64,000 nt of DNA, taken from contig CAVWJW010000008.1 in NCBI GenBank assembly GCA_963755335.1, positions 1,054,001 through 1,118,000 of the forward strand, given 5' to 3'. The notes under the pieces were generated by a model, which was given only the letters and a program-made list of their open reading frames with translations, was not told the origin of the DNA and did no database searches. Origin of the DNA: UBA10649 sp963755335 (GTDB taxonomy: Bacteria; Actinomycetota; Actinomycetes; S36-B12). The translations under genes were made by a program, and so were the position numbers. Position 1 is the stretch's first letter. Each line of letters starts with the position of its first letter. Below, one piece after another: positions 56,434 through 63,395 of the stretch.

Positions 56434-57843
56434 ATGGGACGCACGCTCGCGCAGAAGGTGTGGGACGACCACGTCGTCCGACGCGCCGAGGGGGAACCCG
56501 ACCTGCTGTACATCGACCTGCACCTCGTGCATGAGGTGACGAGCCCGCAGGCGTTCGACGGCCTGCGCGCCACCGGCCGCCCGGTGCGCCGCCCCGACCT
56601 CACTCTCGCGACCGAGGACCACAACGTCCCGACTGAGAACATCACACTGCCCATCGCGGACCCGATCTCGAAGGCACAGGTCGATGCGCTGCGCGCCAAC
56701 TGCGCCGAGTTCGGCGTGCCGGTCTACTCGCTCGGCAATGTCGAGCAGGGCATCGTCCACGTGGTGGGCCCGCAGCTCGGCCTGACGCAGCCGGGCATGA
56801 CGGTCGTGTGCGGCGACTCGCACACGTCGACCCACGGCGCGTTCGGCGCGCTTGCCTTCGGCATCGGCACCAGCGAGGTCGAGCACGTTCTCGCGACGCA
56901 GACCCTGCCGCTGAAGCCGTTCAAGACGATGGCGATCACCGTCGAGGGCGAGGTGCCCGCCGGCGTCTCGGCGAAGGACATCACGCTTGCCGTCATCGCG
57001 CGCATCGGAACCGGCGGCGGCCAGGGGTACGTCCTGGAGTACCGCGGATCGGCCATCCGGGCACTGTCGGTGGAAGGACGCATGACCCTGTGCAACATGT
57101 CCATCGAGGCCGGCGCGCGTGCGGGCATGGTGGCGCCGGACGAGAAGACCCTCGCGTACCTGAAGGGTCGCCCGCATGCGCCGGCCGGCGCCGACTGGGA
57201 CGCCGCGGTCGAGTACTGGCGGACTCTGCCCACAGATGACGACGCGCAGTACGACGCCGAGGTCGTCATCGACGCCAGCAGCCTTGCGCCGTTCGTCACC
57301 TGGGGCACCAACCCGGGACAGGGCCTGCCGCTGACCGCGTCGGTGCCGGCGCCGTCGGATGCCGTCGATGCGGTCGACCGGATCGCCATCGAGGGTGCTC
57401 TCGAGTACATGGGCCTGACCCCAGGCATGCCGCTGCGCGACATCGCCGTCGACACCGTCTTCGTGGGCTCGTGCACGAACGGGCGGATCGAGGACCTGCG
57501 CGCAGTCGCCGAGGTGCTGCGTGGCCGCAGTGTCGCCGACTCGGTCCGCATGCTCATCGTTCCCGGCTCGGTGCGCGTCAAGCACCAGGCCGAGGAGGAG
57601 GGCCTGCATGAGGTCTTCATCGCGGCCGGCGCCCAGTGGCGCGAGGCGGGCTGCTCGATGTGCCTGGCGATGAATCCCGACAAGCTCGCCCCGGGGGAAC
57701 GCAGCGCATCGACATCCAACCGGAACTTCGAGGGCCGACAGGGACCTGGCGGACGAACGCACCTGGTCTCTCCGGCAGTGGCCGCCGCCACCGCCGTCAC
57801 GGGGCGCCTCGCCGCGCCTGCCGACCTGGCCCCCGTGGCCTGA
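56434..57843 (+). CDS. leuC: 3-isopropylmalate dehydratase large subunit
   Basis: A 469-residue aconitase-family subunit. It shows TLAQKVWDDHVVRRAEGEPD, VCGDSHTSTHGAFGALAFGI and the Fe-S cysteines in DTVFVGSCTNGRIEDLR and AGCSMCLAMNPDKLAPGER. The ATG at 56434 (GGAGG 4 nt upstream) gives the family start MGRTLAQKV; a GTG at 56413 with AAGGAG is an alternative that adds 7 residues. It works with LeuD, 18 bp downstream, in leucine synthesis and probably in the citramalate route. Confidence 0.95.
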   Translation: MGRTLAQKVWDDHVVRRAEGEPDLLYIDLHLVHEVTSPQAFDGLRATGRPVRRPDLTLATEDHNVPTENITLPIADPISKAQVDALRANCAEFGVPVYSLGNVEQGIVHVVGPQLGLTQPGMTVVCGDSHTSTHGAFGALAFGIGTSEVEHVLATQTLPLKPFKTMAITVEGEVPAGVSAKDITLAVIARIGTGGGQGYVLEYRGSAIRALSVEGRMTLCNMSIEAGARAGMVAPDEKTLAYLKGRPHAPAGADWDAAVEYWRTLPTDDDAQYDAEVVIDASSLAPFVTWGTNPGQGLPLTASVPAPSDAVDAVDRIAIEGALEYMGLTPGMPLRDIAVDTVFVGSCTNGRIEDLRAVAEVLRGRSVADSVRMLIVPGSVRVKHQAEEEGLHEVFIAAGAQWREAGCSMCLAMNPDKLAPGERSASTSNRNFEGRQGPGGRTHLVSPAVAAATAVTGRLAAPADLAPVA

Positions 57844-57861
57844 CTAGAGAGGGAGAGCGTC

Positions 57862-58452
57862 ATGGAGAAGTTCACCGTCCACACCGGCACGGCGGTCCCG
57901 CTGCGCCGCAGCAACGTCGACACCGACCAGATCATCCCCGCCGAGTACCTCAAGAGGATCACCCGGAACGGCTTCGAGGATGGCCTGTTCGCGGCGTGGC
58001 GCAAGGATCCCGACTTCGTGCTGAACCAGTCGGCCTATGCCGGAGCGACGATCCTGGTCGCTGGTCCCGACTTCGGGACCGGGTCCTCGCGCGAGCATGC
58101 CGTGTGGGCGCTGCAGGACTACGGATTTCAGGTCATCATCTCGTCGCGGTTCGCGGACATCTTCCGGGGCAACTCCGGCAAGGGTGGACTGCTGACCGCG
58201 CAAGTGGCTCAGCACATGGTGGAGGAGCTGCTGGCGGCCGTGGAGGTCGATCCGTCGGCGCCCATGACGGTCGACCTGGAGTCGCAGGAGATCAGGATCG
58301 GCAGCCTGGTGGCGGAGTTCGAGGTCGACGACTATGTGCGCTGGCGCCTGATGGAGGGCCTCGATGACATCGGCATCACCCTCGCTCACGAGGCAGACAT
58401 AACGGCCTTCGAGGAGACCCGGCTGGCCTTCAAGCCGACCACCGTGACCTAG
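57862..58452 (+). CDS. leuD: 3-isopropylmalate dehydratase small subunit
   Basis: A 196-residue swivel-domain subunit: GTAVPLRRSNVDTDQIIPAE, the substrate loop GPDFGTGSSREHAVWALQDY and SSRFADIFRGNSGKGGLLTA. Preceded by GAGAGGGAGAG. A 14-bp palindrome (58444-58457) is centred on its stop codon. Confidence 0.96.
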   Translation: MEKFTVHTGTAVPLRRSNVDTDQIIPAEYLKRITRNGFEDGLFAAWRKDPDFVLNQSAYAGATILVAGPDFGTGSSREHAVWALQDYGFQVIISSRFADIFRGNSGKGGLLTAQVAQHMVEELLAAVEVDPSAPMTVDLESQEIRIGSLVAEFEVDDYVRWRLMEGLDDIGITLAHEADITAFEETRLAFKPTTVT

Positions 58453-58559
58453 GTCACCAGCCCGAAGCCGGTTCAGATGACGAATCTCGTTGCAGGGCAA
58501 CGGGATTGGGTCGGCGTGGCGTTTTCGTAGGCATCGACACCACCACTAAGTTAGGGGGA

Positions 58560-58596
58560 CCGGTCAACCGACCGGAAACGACACCCTCCGGAGGGG
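58560..58596 (+). promoter_or_regulatory. palindromes before hupB, one masking the ribosome-binding site
   Basis: CCGGTC-AACC-GACCGG (58560-58575) is followed by the perfect palindrome CCCTCCGGAGGG (58584-58595), whose right half is the hupB ribosome-binding site GGAGGGG. The first may be an operator; the second could lower translation by pairing. The rest of the 150-bp gap after leuD holds a small dyad CGTTG-N5-CAACG (58488-58502) and no gene. Confidence 0.5.
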
Positions 58597-58602
58597 TTTT
58601 CA

Positions 58603-59109
58603 GTGAACAAGGCAGATCTGATTGATGCGGTGGCCACCCGCCTCGGCACCAGCAAGCGTGAGGTCACCGACATCGTCGAGGCGTTCCTCGACGAGACGAA
58701 GAAGGCCGTCGTGCGCGGCGAGAAGGTTGCCGTGAGCGGTTTCGGCGTGTTCGAGAGCCAGGCGCGTCGCGCCCGTCTCGGCCGCAACCCGCGCACCGGT
58801 GAGACCGTGAAGATCAAGGCCACCAAGCTTCCGAAGTTCCGCCCGGGCGCGGAGTTCAAGGCCGTTGTCTCGGGTGCCAAGAAGATCGTCGCCAAGCCGG
58901 CCGCCGCGGCGAAGAAGGCTGCGCCGGTCAAGAAGGCCGCTCCCGTGAAGAAGGCTGCGCCGGTCAAGAAGGCCGCTCCCGTGAAGAAGGCTGCGCCGGT
59001 CAAGAAGGCCGCTCCCGTGAAGAAGGCTGCGCCGGTCAAGAAGGCCGCTCCCGCCAAGAAGGCCCCCGCGAAGAAGGCCCCGGCCAAGAAGGCCGTAGCG
59101 AAGAAGTAG
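58603..59109 (+). CDS. hupB: HU-like nucleoid protein with lysine-rich tail
   Basis: A 168-residue histone-like protein. Residues 1-90 are the HU fold (MNKADLIDAVATRLGTSKRE; VSGFGVFESQARRARLGRNP). The remaining 75 are Lys/Ala/Pro repeats (mostly AAPVKK), the extended tail found in actinobacterial HupB, which strengthens DNA binding. GTG 58603 is 6 nt after GGAGGGG. A strong terminator follows. Confidence 0.96.
   Translation: MNKADLIDAVATRLGTSKREVTDIVEAFLDETKKAVVRGEKVAVSGFGVFESQARRARLGRNPRTGETVKIKATKLPKFRPGAEFKAVVSGAKKIVAKPAAAAKKAAPVKKAAPVKKAAPVKKAAPVKKAAPVKKAAPVKKAAPVKKAAPAKKAPAKKAPAKKAVAKK
58912..59052 (+). repeat. 36-bp tandem repeat in the hupB tail
   Basis: Three perfect copies (58912-58947, 58948-58983, 58984-59019) and a near-complete fourth, each coding for two AAPVKK units with alternating codons. 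Identity at the DNA level implies recent expansion and that copy number may vary between strains. Confidence 0.9.
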
Positions 59110-59137
59110 TCCACGCACGACACTTCCCCGACGGTCG

Positions 59138-59165
59138 ATGCCCCCCACCTCCTGGTGGGGGGCAT
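59138..59165. terminator. terminator after hupB
   Basis: A 12-bp perfect stem (59138-59149 with 59154-59165; ATGCCCCCCACC) around a TCCT loop, 28 bp after the hupB stop and 29 bp from the end of the convergent fbiD gene. A weak T-rich stretch follows; probably bidirectional. Confidence 0.8.
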
Positions 59166-59194
59166 TGTCGTTCCTGCGCAGGCAGGGGCGCGAG

Positions 59195-59863
59195 TCAGGG
59201 AACGTCGAGCCCGGCCACGGCCCTCGCAGTGTGGCGGCCCACACCCAGACGCAGCGCGTCGGCCAGGTCGGCCGGGGTGTCGACATCGCGGCGCATCCGT
59301 TCGAGGATGCCCACGGCGCCCAACTCGTCGACGATTGCGATCGCACCTGATCGGCGATGCGCCACGGTCGACTCCTCGCCGAACCGAGGATCCGTCGCCT
59401 GGCCGGGCAGTCGTGTCCACAGCGTCGTTCCCGTACCGGCTGCGTCGCTCAGGAACGAGCGCGGATGCTGCGCGAGCATTTCCAGGCAGACGGCCATCGA
59501 ATCGGGCGTCGCGCACGGCAGGTCGGAGACGAGAACGGCCAGCGGAGCGGACGGAGCCAGCTGCGCGGCGCCCGATGCAGCAGCGTTGATCCCTGCGTGG
59601 CCGGTGTCGTCGAAGACCGAGCAGCCGGATTCGGTGGCCCAGCTGCTCACCCGCGGGTCCGAGGTGGCGACGATGACGCGATCCACTGCTGGGCAGGCCA
59701 ATGCGGCGGCAGCGGTGTCCTGGAAGAAGGCCAGCGCAAGCCCGTCGAGCCTCGGCACTCCCACCGAGTTCAGGCGGGACTTGGCGCGGGACAGGTGCTT
59801 CACCGGCACGACCACGACCCAGTCATTCCCTCGCGTCGATGCCACCTCGACATCAAACCGCAT
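59195..59863 (-). CDS. fbiD: 2-phospho-L-lactate (phosphoenolpyruvate) guanylyltransferase
   Basis: A 222-residue nucleotidyltransferase of coenzyme F420 synthesis (CofC/FbiD). The N-terminal WVVVVPVKHLSRAKSRLNSV binds GTP; further motifs are VIVATSDPRVSSWA, LVSDLPCATPDSMAV, DAAGTGTTLW and MRRDVDTPADLADAL. ATG 59863 is the likely start; upstream in-frame sequence lacks similarity. It diverges from plsC across 54 bp. An F420-type oxidoreductase is also in the window at 44164. Confidence 0.92.
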   Translation of the reverse strand: MRFDVEVASTRGNDWVVVVPVKHLSRAKSRLNSVGVPRLDGLALAFFQDTAAAALACPAVDRVIVATSDPRVSSWATESGCSVFDDTGHAGINAAASGAAQLAPSAPLAVLVSDLPCATPDSMAVCLEMLAQHPRSFLSDAAGTGTTLWTRLPGQATDPRFGEESTVAHRRSGAIAIVDELGAVGILERMRRDVDTPADLADALRLGVGRHTARAVAGLDVP

Positions 59864-59917
59864 CCACCCCGTGGCTCCGGATTTCGGGTTACTCTCGCAG
59901 CGTCGGAGGGAGGCGGC

Positions 59918-60652
59918 GTGACAGGCAGGACGTACGTGCGCCGTTCCGAGAGGCTGGGGGCGTCGTACCGATTCGCCGTGGCCCTGCTGTGGCCCCTCAT
60001 GCGCACGATCGTCGCCTGGGATGTACACGGCACCGACCGGCTCACCGAGGCCGAGGGCGGGATCATCGTGGCCCCGAACCACCTATCGTGGTTCGAGCCC
60101 CCCGTCGTCGCCTTCACGCTGTGGAACGCCGACCGCCCACCCCGATTCCTAGGCAAGGACGCGGTCTTCGCCATCCCGATCATCGGGCGGATCCTCAAGA
60201 ACGCGGGCCAGATCCCGGTGTACCGCGACACCCCTGAGGTCGCGGTCGCGGTCCGCGAGGCGCTTTCGGCGCTCGAGCGCGGAGAGTGCGTCGTCGTGTA
60301 TCCCGAGGGCACGATCACGCGGGATCCCGACCTGTGGCCAATGGCGGCGAAGACGGGGGCGGTCCGGCTCGCACTGCTGTCCGGCGCGCCGCTGTACCCG
60401 ATGGCGCAGTGGGGTCCTCAGGAGGTGATGCGGCCGTACTCGAAGGAGCTCCGGCTGCTGCCACGCAAGACGATGCACATCAAGGTCGGCCACCCCATTG
60501 ACCTGTCCGACCTGGCCGACCGCCCGATCGACGCCGAGACACTCGGCGTCGGCGGTGAGCGGTTGATGAACGCGATCACGTCGCTGCTGGCCGACATCCG
60601 GCACGAGACCCCGCCCTCGACGCGGATGGTGTTCCGTCGCAGGCCAGAATGA
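59918..60652 (+). CDS. plsC: 1-acyl-sn-glycerol-3-phosphate acyltransferase
   Basis: A 244-residue membrane-associated acyltransferase of phospholipid synthesis. Motif I is APNHLSWFEPPVVAF, motif II PRFLGKDAVFAIPIIG, motif III VVVYPEGTITRDPDLWP and motif IV GAPLYPMAQWGP. In motif I the usual HX4D is HX4E, a change of the catalytic-dyad Asp to Glu. GTG 59918 follows GGAGGGAGG. It precedes gpsA, which makes the glycerol phosphate that the pathway acylates. Confidence 0.9.
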   Translation: MTGRTYVRRSERLGASYRFAVALLWPLMRTIVAWDVHGTDRLTEAEGGIIVAPNHLSWFEPPVVAFTLWNADRPPRFLGKDAVFAIPIIGRILKNAGQIPVYRDTPEVAVAVREALSALERGECVVVYPEGTITRDPDLWPMAAKTGAVRLALLSGAPLYPMAQWGPQEVMRPYSKELRLLPRKTMHIKVGHPIDLSDLADRPIDAETLGVGGERLMNAITSLLADIRHETPPSTRMVFRRRPE

Positions 60653-60685
60653 GCGCTCACCGCGCATAGCCGAAGGGAAGTCGCA

Positions 60686-61696
60686 ATGACACGGGTCGCC
60701 GTCATGGGAAGCGGATCATGGGGCACTGCCTTCGCCATGGTCCTCGCCGATGCCGGCAGTGACGTGATCGTCTGGGGACGCGATGCCGAGATTGCCGCGG
60801 ACATCAACGACCACGGCCGCAACGAGGTCTACCACCCGGGCATCGACCTGCCCCGGCGCATGTGTGCCACGACCGATCCCAACGAGGCTTTGATGGGCGC
60901 CAGCCTGGTGGTCCTTGCGGTACCTGCCCAGGTCCTGCGCGCCAATCTCTCGACTTGGGCGGCCAAGGTGGACGGCGATGCCGTGCTCATCAGCCTGATG
61001 AAGGGCATCGAACTGGGCACCACGAAGCGCATGAGCGAGGTGATCGCGGAGGCAGCTGGCGTGTCGGCCGACCGGATCGCCGTCGTCTCGGGACCGAACC
61101 TCGCGCGCGAGATCGCCGAGCGCCAGCCGGCGGCGACGACGGTGGCCTGCTCCGATGAGGCGAGCGCCCGCCGACTCCAGGACGCCTGCACCAACGACTA
61201 CTTCCGGCCGTACTGGACAACGGACGTCGTCGGGACCGAGATCGGCGGCGCCGTCAAGAACGTCATCGCGCTCGCCAACGGCATGGCCGCCGGAATGGGG
61301 CTCGGAGAGAACTCGCAGGCCTCGCTGATCACCCGAGGGCTTGCCGAGATGGCCCGGCTCGGCGTCGCCCTTGGCGCCGATCCACTGACGTTCCAGGGCC
61401 TCGCGGGGGTCGGTGATCTTGTCGCGACCTGCCAGTCGCCGCTCTCGCGCAACCGCACGTTCGGCTTCAACCTCGGGCGCGGCCTGAGCGTCGAGGAGAC
61501 GATCGCCGTCACGAAGCAGACGTGCGAGGGCTTCAAGAGCTGTCAGCCGATCCTCGACCTCGCCCATGCCAATGGCGTCGACATGCCGATCACGGAGCAG
61601 GTCGTGGAGGTCGTCCACCACGGTCGCTCGCCGGCGGCGATGGCCTCGTCGTTCATGTCCCGCGACACGAAAGCGGAGAGCCTGCTCGGCGAGTAG
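60686..61696 (+). CDS. gpsA: glycerol-3-phosphate dehydrogenase (NAD(P)+)
   Basis: A 336-residue enzyme that makes sn-glycerol 3-phosphate for lipids. The Rossmann motif is VAVMGSGSWGTAFAMVLAD; the catalytic Lys is in EIGGAVKNVIALANGMAAG; other motifs are LISLMKGIELGTTKRMSEV, VSGPNLAREIAERQPA and GLAGVGDLVATCQSPLSRN. It starts 33 bp after plsC in the same operon, with a GAAGGGAAG ribosome-binding site. Confidence 0.96.
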   Translation: MTRVAVMGSGSWGTAFAMVLADAGSDVIVWGRDAEIAADINDHGRNEVYHPGIDLPRRMCATTDPNEALMGASLVVLAVPAQVLRANLSTWAAKVDGDAVLISLMKGIELGTTKRMSEVIAEAAGVSADRIAVVSGPNLAREIAERQPAATTVACSDEASARRLQDACTNDYFRPYWTTDVVGTEIGGAVKNVIALANGMAAGMGLGENSQASLITRGLAEMARLGVALGADPLTFQGLAGVGDLVATCQSPLSRNRTFGFNLGRGLSVEETIAVTKQTCEGFKSCQPILDLAHANGVDMPITEQVVEVVHHGRSPAAMASSFMSRDTKAESLLGE

Positions 61697-61737
61697 CCGG
61701 CAAGCGTCGTGCCCGGGTCCTCGAGGACGATCCCATG

Positions 61738-61757
61738 GTGATGTCAAAGTGATATCA
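61738..61757 (+). promoter_or_regulatory. tandem GTGATRTCA boxes before the SPFH/RHH operon
   Basis: GTGATGTCA (61738-61746) and GTGATATCA (61749-61757) repeat with an 11-bp period, one helical turn; the second contains the palindrome TGATATCA. Tandem short boxes one turn apart are what ribbon-helix-helix dimers usually bind, and the operon encodes such a protein. Binding is inferred. Confidence 0.6.
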
Positions 61758-61790
61758 TCCGGTCGGAGCCTTCCTGGAGAGGAGTCAGTC

Positions 61791-62783
61791 ATGAGCATCG
61801 AACGCGTCGTCACCGTCCTGCGCGGAGCGGTCATGCTGATCGTCGTCATTCTCATCGCGGTCCTGGCCGTCGCGTCGACCGTGCTCGCCTTCACCTCGGC
61901 CGGCGCAGCCGACGCAGCGCCCAACTGGTGGCTCTTCGCAGGGGGCATGGTGCTACTCGTGCTCTTCTTCGTGCTGCTGCCGGGCTTCTTCACGCTGCAG
62001 CCCAACGAGTCACGGGTGCTGGTGCTGTTCGGCAACTACCGGGGAACGGTTCGCCAAGGGGGCTTCCACTGGGCGAATCCGTTCTACAGCAACGGTCCGT
62101 CCCGGTCGACCAGCCAGTCGGGTGACGGGGAGTCCGGCTCGAAGGGTGCCAAGCGTCAGCCGAAGCAGGCCAGTGGGCGGTTCAAGGTGTCGCTTCGCGC
62201 GCGGACCTTCCTCGGCGACAAGCTCAAGGTCAATGATCGGCGTGGCAACCCGGTGGAGATCGCTGCCATGGTGGTGTGGCACGTGCAGGACACGGCCCAG
62301 GCCGTGTTCGACGTCGATGACTACGAGACCTACGTGACGACGCAGGCCGAGACGGCCCTGCGGCACATCGCCACCGTCTACAGCTATGACCAGGGCGAGG
62401 ACGGCGCTGACTCCGAGGAGGAGATCACGCTGCGTGGCAACCCCGACGAGGTGTCCGGTGCGCTGCGGGAGGACCTGGGCGCACGGCTGGCCGCCGCCGG
62501 CGTGGTCGTCGATGACGCCCGGCTCACCCACCTCGCCTACGCGCCGGAAATCGCTCAGGCGATGCTTCGCCGTCAGCAGGCAGAGGCCGTCATTGCGGCT
62601 CGTCGCAAGATCGTCACTGGTGCGGTCAGCATGGTCGAGATGGCCCTGAACGAGCTGGCTGAGAAGCAGGTCGTCGATCTCGACAACGAGCGACGGGCCG
62701 CGATGGTCAGCAACCTTCTCGTGGTGCTCTGCGGCGAGGCTGACGTCACCCCGGTCGTCAACACGGGAACCCTGTACCAATAG
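61791..62783 (+). CDS. SPFH-domain (stomatin/flotillin-like) membrane protein
   Basis: A 330-residue protein with two N-terminal membrane segments (AVMLIVVILIAVLAVASTVL and LFAGGMVLLVLFFVLLPGFF), then an SPFH/band-7 domain (LQPNESRVLVLFGNYRGTVR onwards; VEIAAMVVWHVQDTAQAVFD) and a helical C-terminus with the AMLRRQQAEAVIAARR segment typical of these oligomers. A charged, Ser/Lys-rich insert lies at about 105-125. ATG 61791 follows GAGAGGAG. Probably forms membrane microdomains; stops directly at the ATG of the RHH gene. Confidence 0.9.
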   Translation: MSIERVVTVLRGAVMLIVVILIAVLAVASTVLAFTSAGAADAAPNWWLFAGGMVLLVLFFVLLPGFFTLQPNESRVLVLFGNYRGTVRQGGFHWANPFYSNGPSRSTSQSGDGESGSKGAKRQPKQASGRFKVSLRARTFLGDKLKVNDRRGNPVEIAAMVVWHVQDTAQAVFDVDDYETYVTTQAETALRHIATVYSYDQGEDGADSEEEITLRGNPDEVSGALREDLGARLAAAGVVVDDARLTHLAYAPEIAQAMLRRQQAEAVIAARRKIVTGAVSMVEMALNELAEKQVVDLDNERRAAMVSNLLVVLCGEADVTPVVNTGTLYQ

Positions 62784-62987
62784 ATGGCTCCGCGCAAGCA
62801 GTTCCCCCTGCGTATCGATCCCGCGCTGTGGGTGGAGATCGAGCGCATCGCAGCAGCCGAGTTGCGCAGCGTCAACGCGCAGGTCGAGTTCATGCTGCGG
62901 GAGGGAGTGCGGCGACGCGGCCGGGCAGACACCCCGGCCGTGGTGAACGACGCAGAGGCGGATCAGGGGCGACCGACCGAACGGTAG
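62784..62987 (+). CDS. Arc/ribbon-helix-helix DNA-binding protein
   Basis: A 67-residue protein with the RHH pattern: basic beta strand KQFPLRIDPALWVEIERIAA and helix SVNAQVEFMLREGVRRRGR. Its ATG immediately follows the SPFH stop, so the two are translated together. The likely target is the tandem GTGATRTCA sequence before the operon. The pairing is known in actinobacteria; its purpose is not. Its end overlaps the convergent UDP-glucose dehydrogenase remnant by 25 bp. Confidence 0.85.
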   Translation: MAPRKQFPLRIDPALWVEIERIAAAELRSVNAQVEFMLREGVRRRGRADTPAVVNDAEADQGRPTER

Positions 62988-63395
62988 GTCCAGCCTGCGT
63001 CTGTCCAGTAGACGGGCTCGAGAGCGTGACGGGTGTCGATGATCGTGGGCCGACGGACCAGGGCCTTGGCATCGACAGGGTCCAGGGCGCGGTACTGCGC
63101 CCATTCGGTGAGCAGCAGAAGGCCGTCCGCGCCCGTGAGCGCCTCGTCGACGGACTCGACGTGGGTCAGGGTCGGGAACAGCCGGCGAGCCTTGGCGATG
63201 GCCTCGGGTCGGTGACCCGAACCTGCGCCCCCGGGAGCTGCAGGGCCGCTGCCACGTTCAGGGCAGGGGAGTCGCGCACGTCGTCGCTGTTGGGCTTGAA
63301 CGCCGCTCCGAGGCAGGCGATCACCGAGCCCAGGAGGCTTCCGTCCACGGCCTCCCGGACCACCTCCCCTGCCGATGTCAGGTCGTGCTTGACGC
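62963..63395 (-). pseudogene. UDP-glucose 6-dehydrogenase, C-terminal fragment with frameshift
   Basis: The text EAVDGSLLGSVIACLGAAFK, PNSDDVRDSPALNVAAALQL and, in the next frame, PEAIAKARRLFPTLTHVESV, GLLLLTEWAQYRALDPVDAK is the C-terminal UDP-binding domain of UDP-glucose dehydrogenase. The NAD domain and the catalytic Cys domain (about 300 residues) are absent; upstream sequence is the end of a cystathionine-lyase-like gene. One base is missing at about 63204-63210. A real truncated gene or a mis-join. Confidence 0.75.

Noticed and set aside
58912..59052. CRISPR-like repeats
   Set aside because: The 36-bp units are directly adjacent with no spacers and lie in frame inside hupB.
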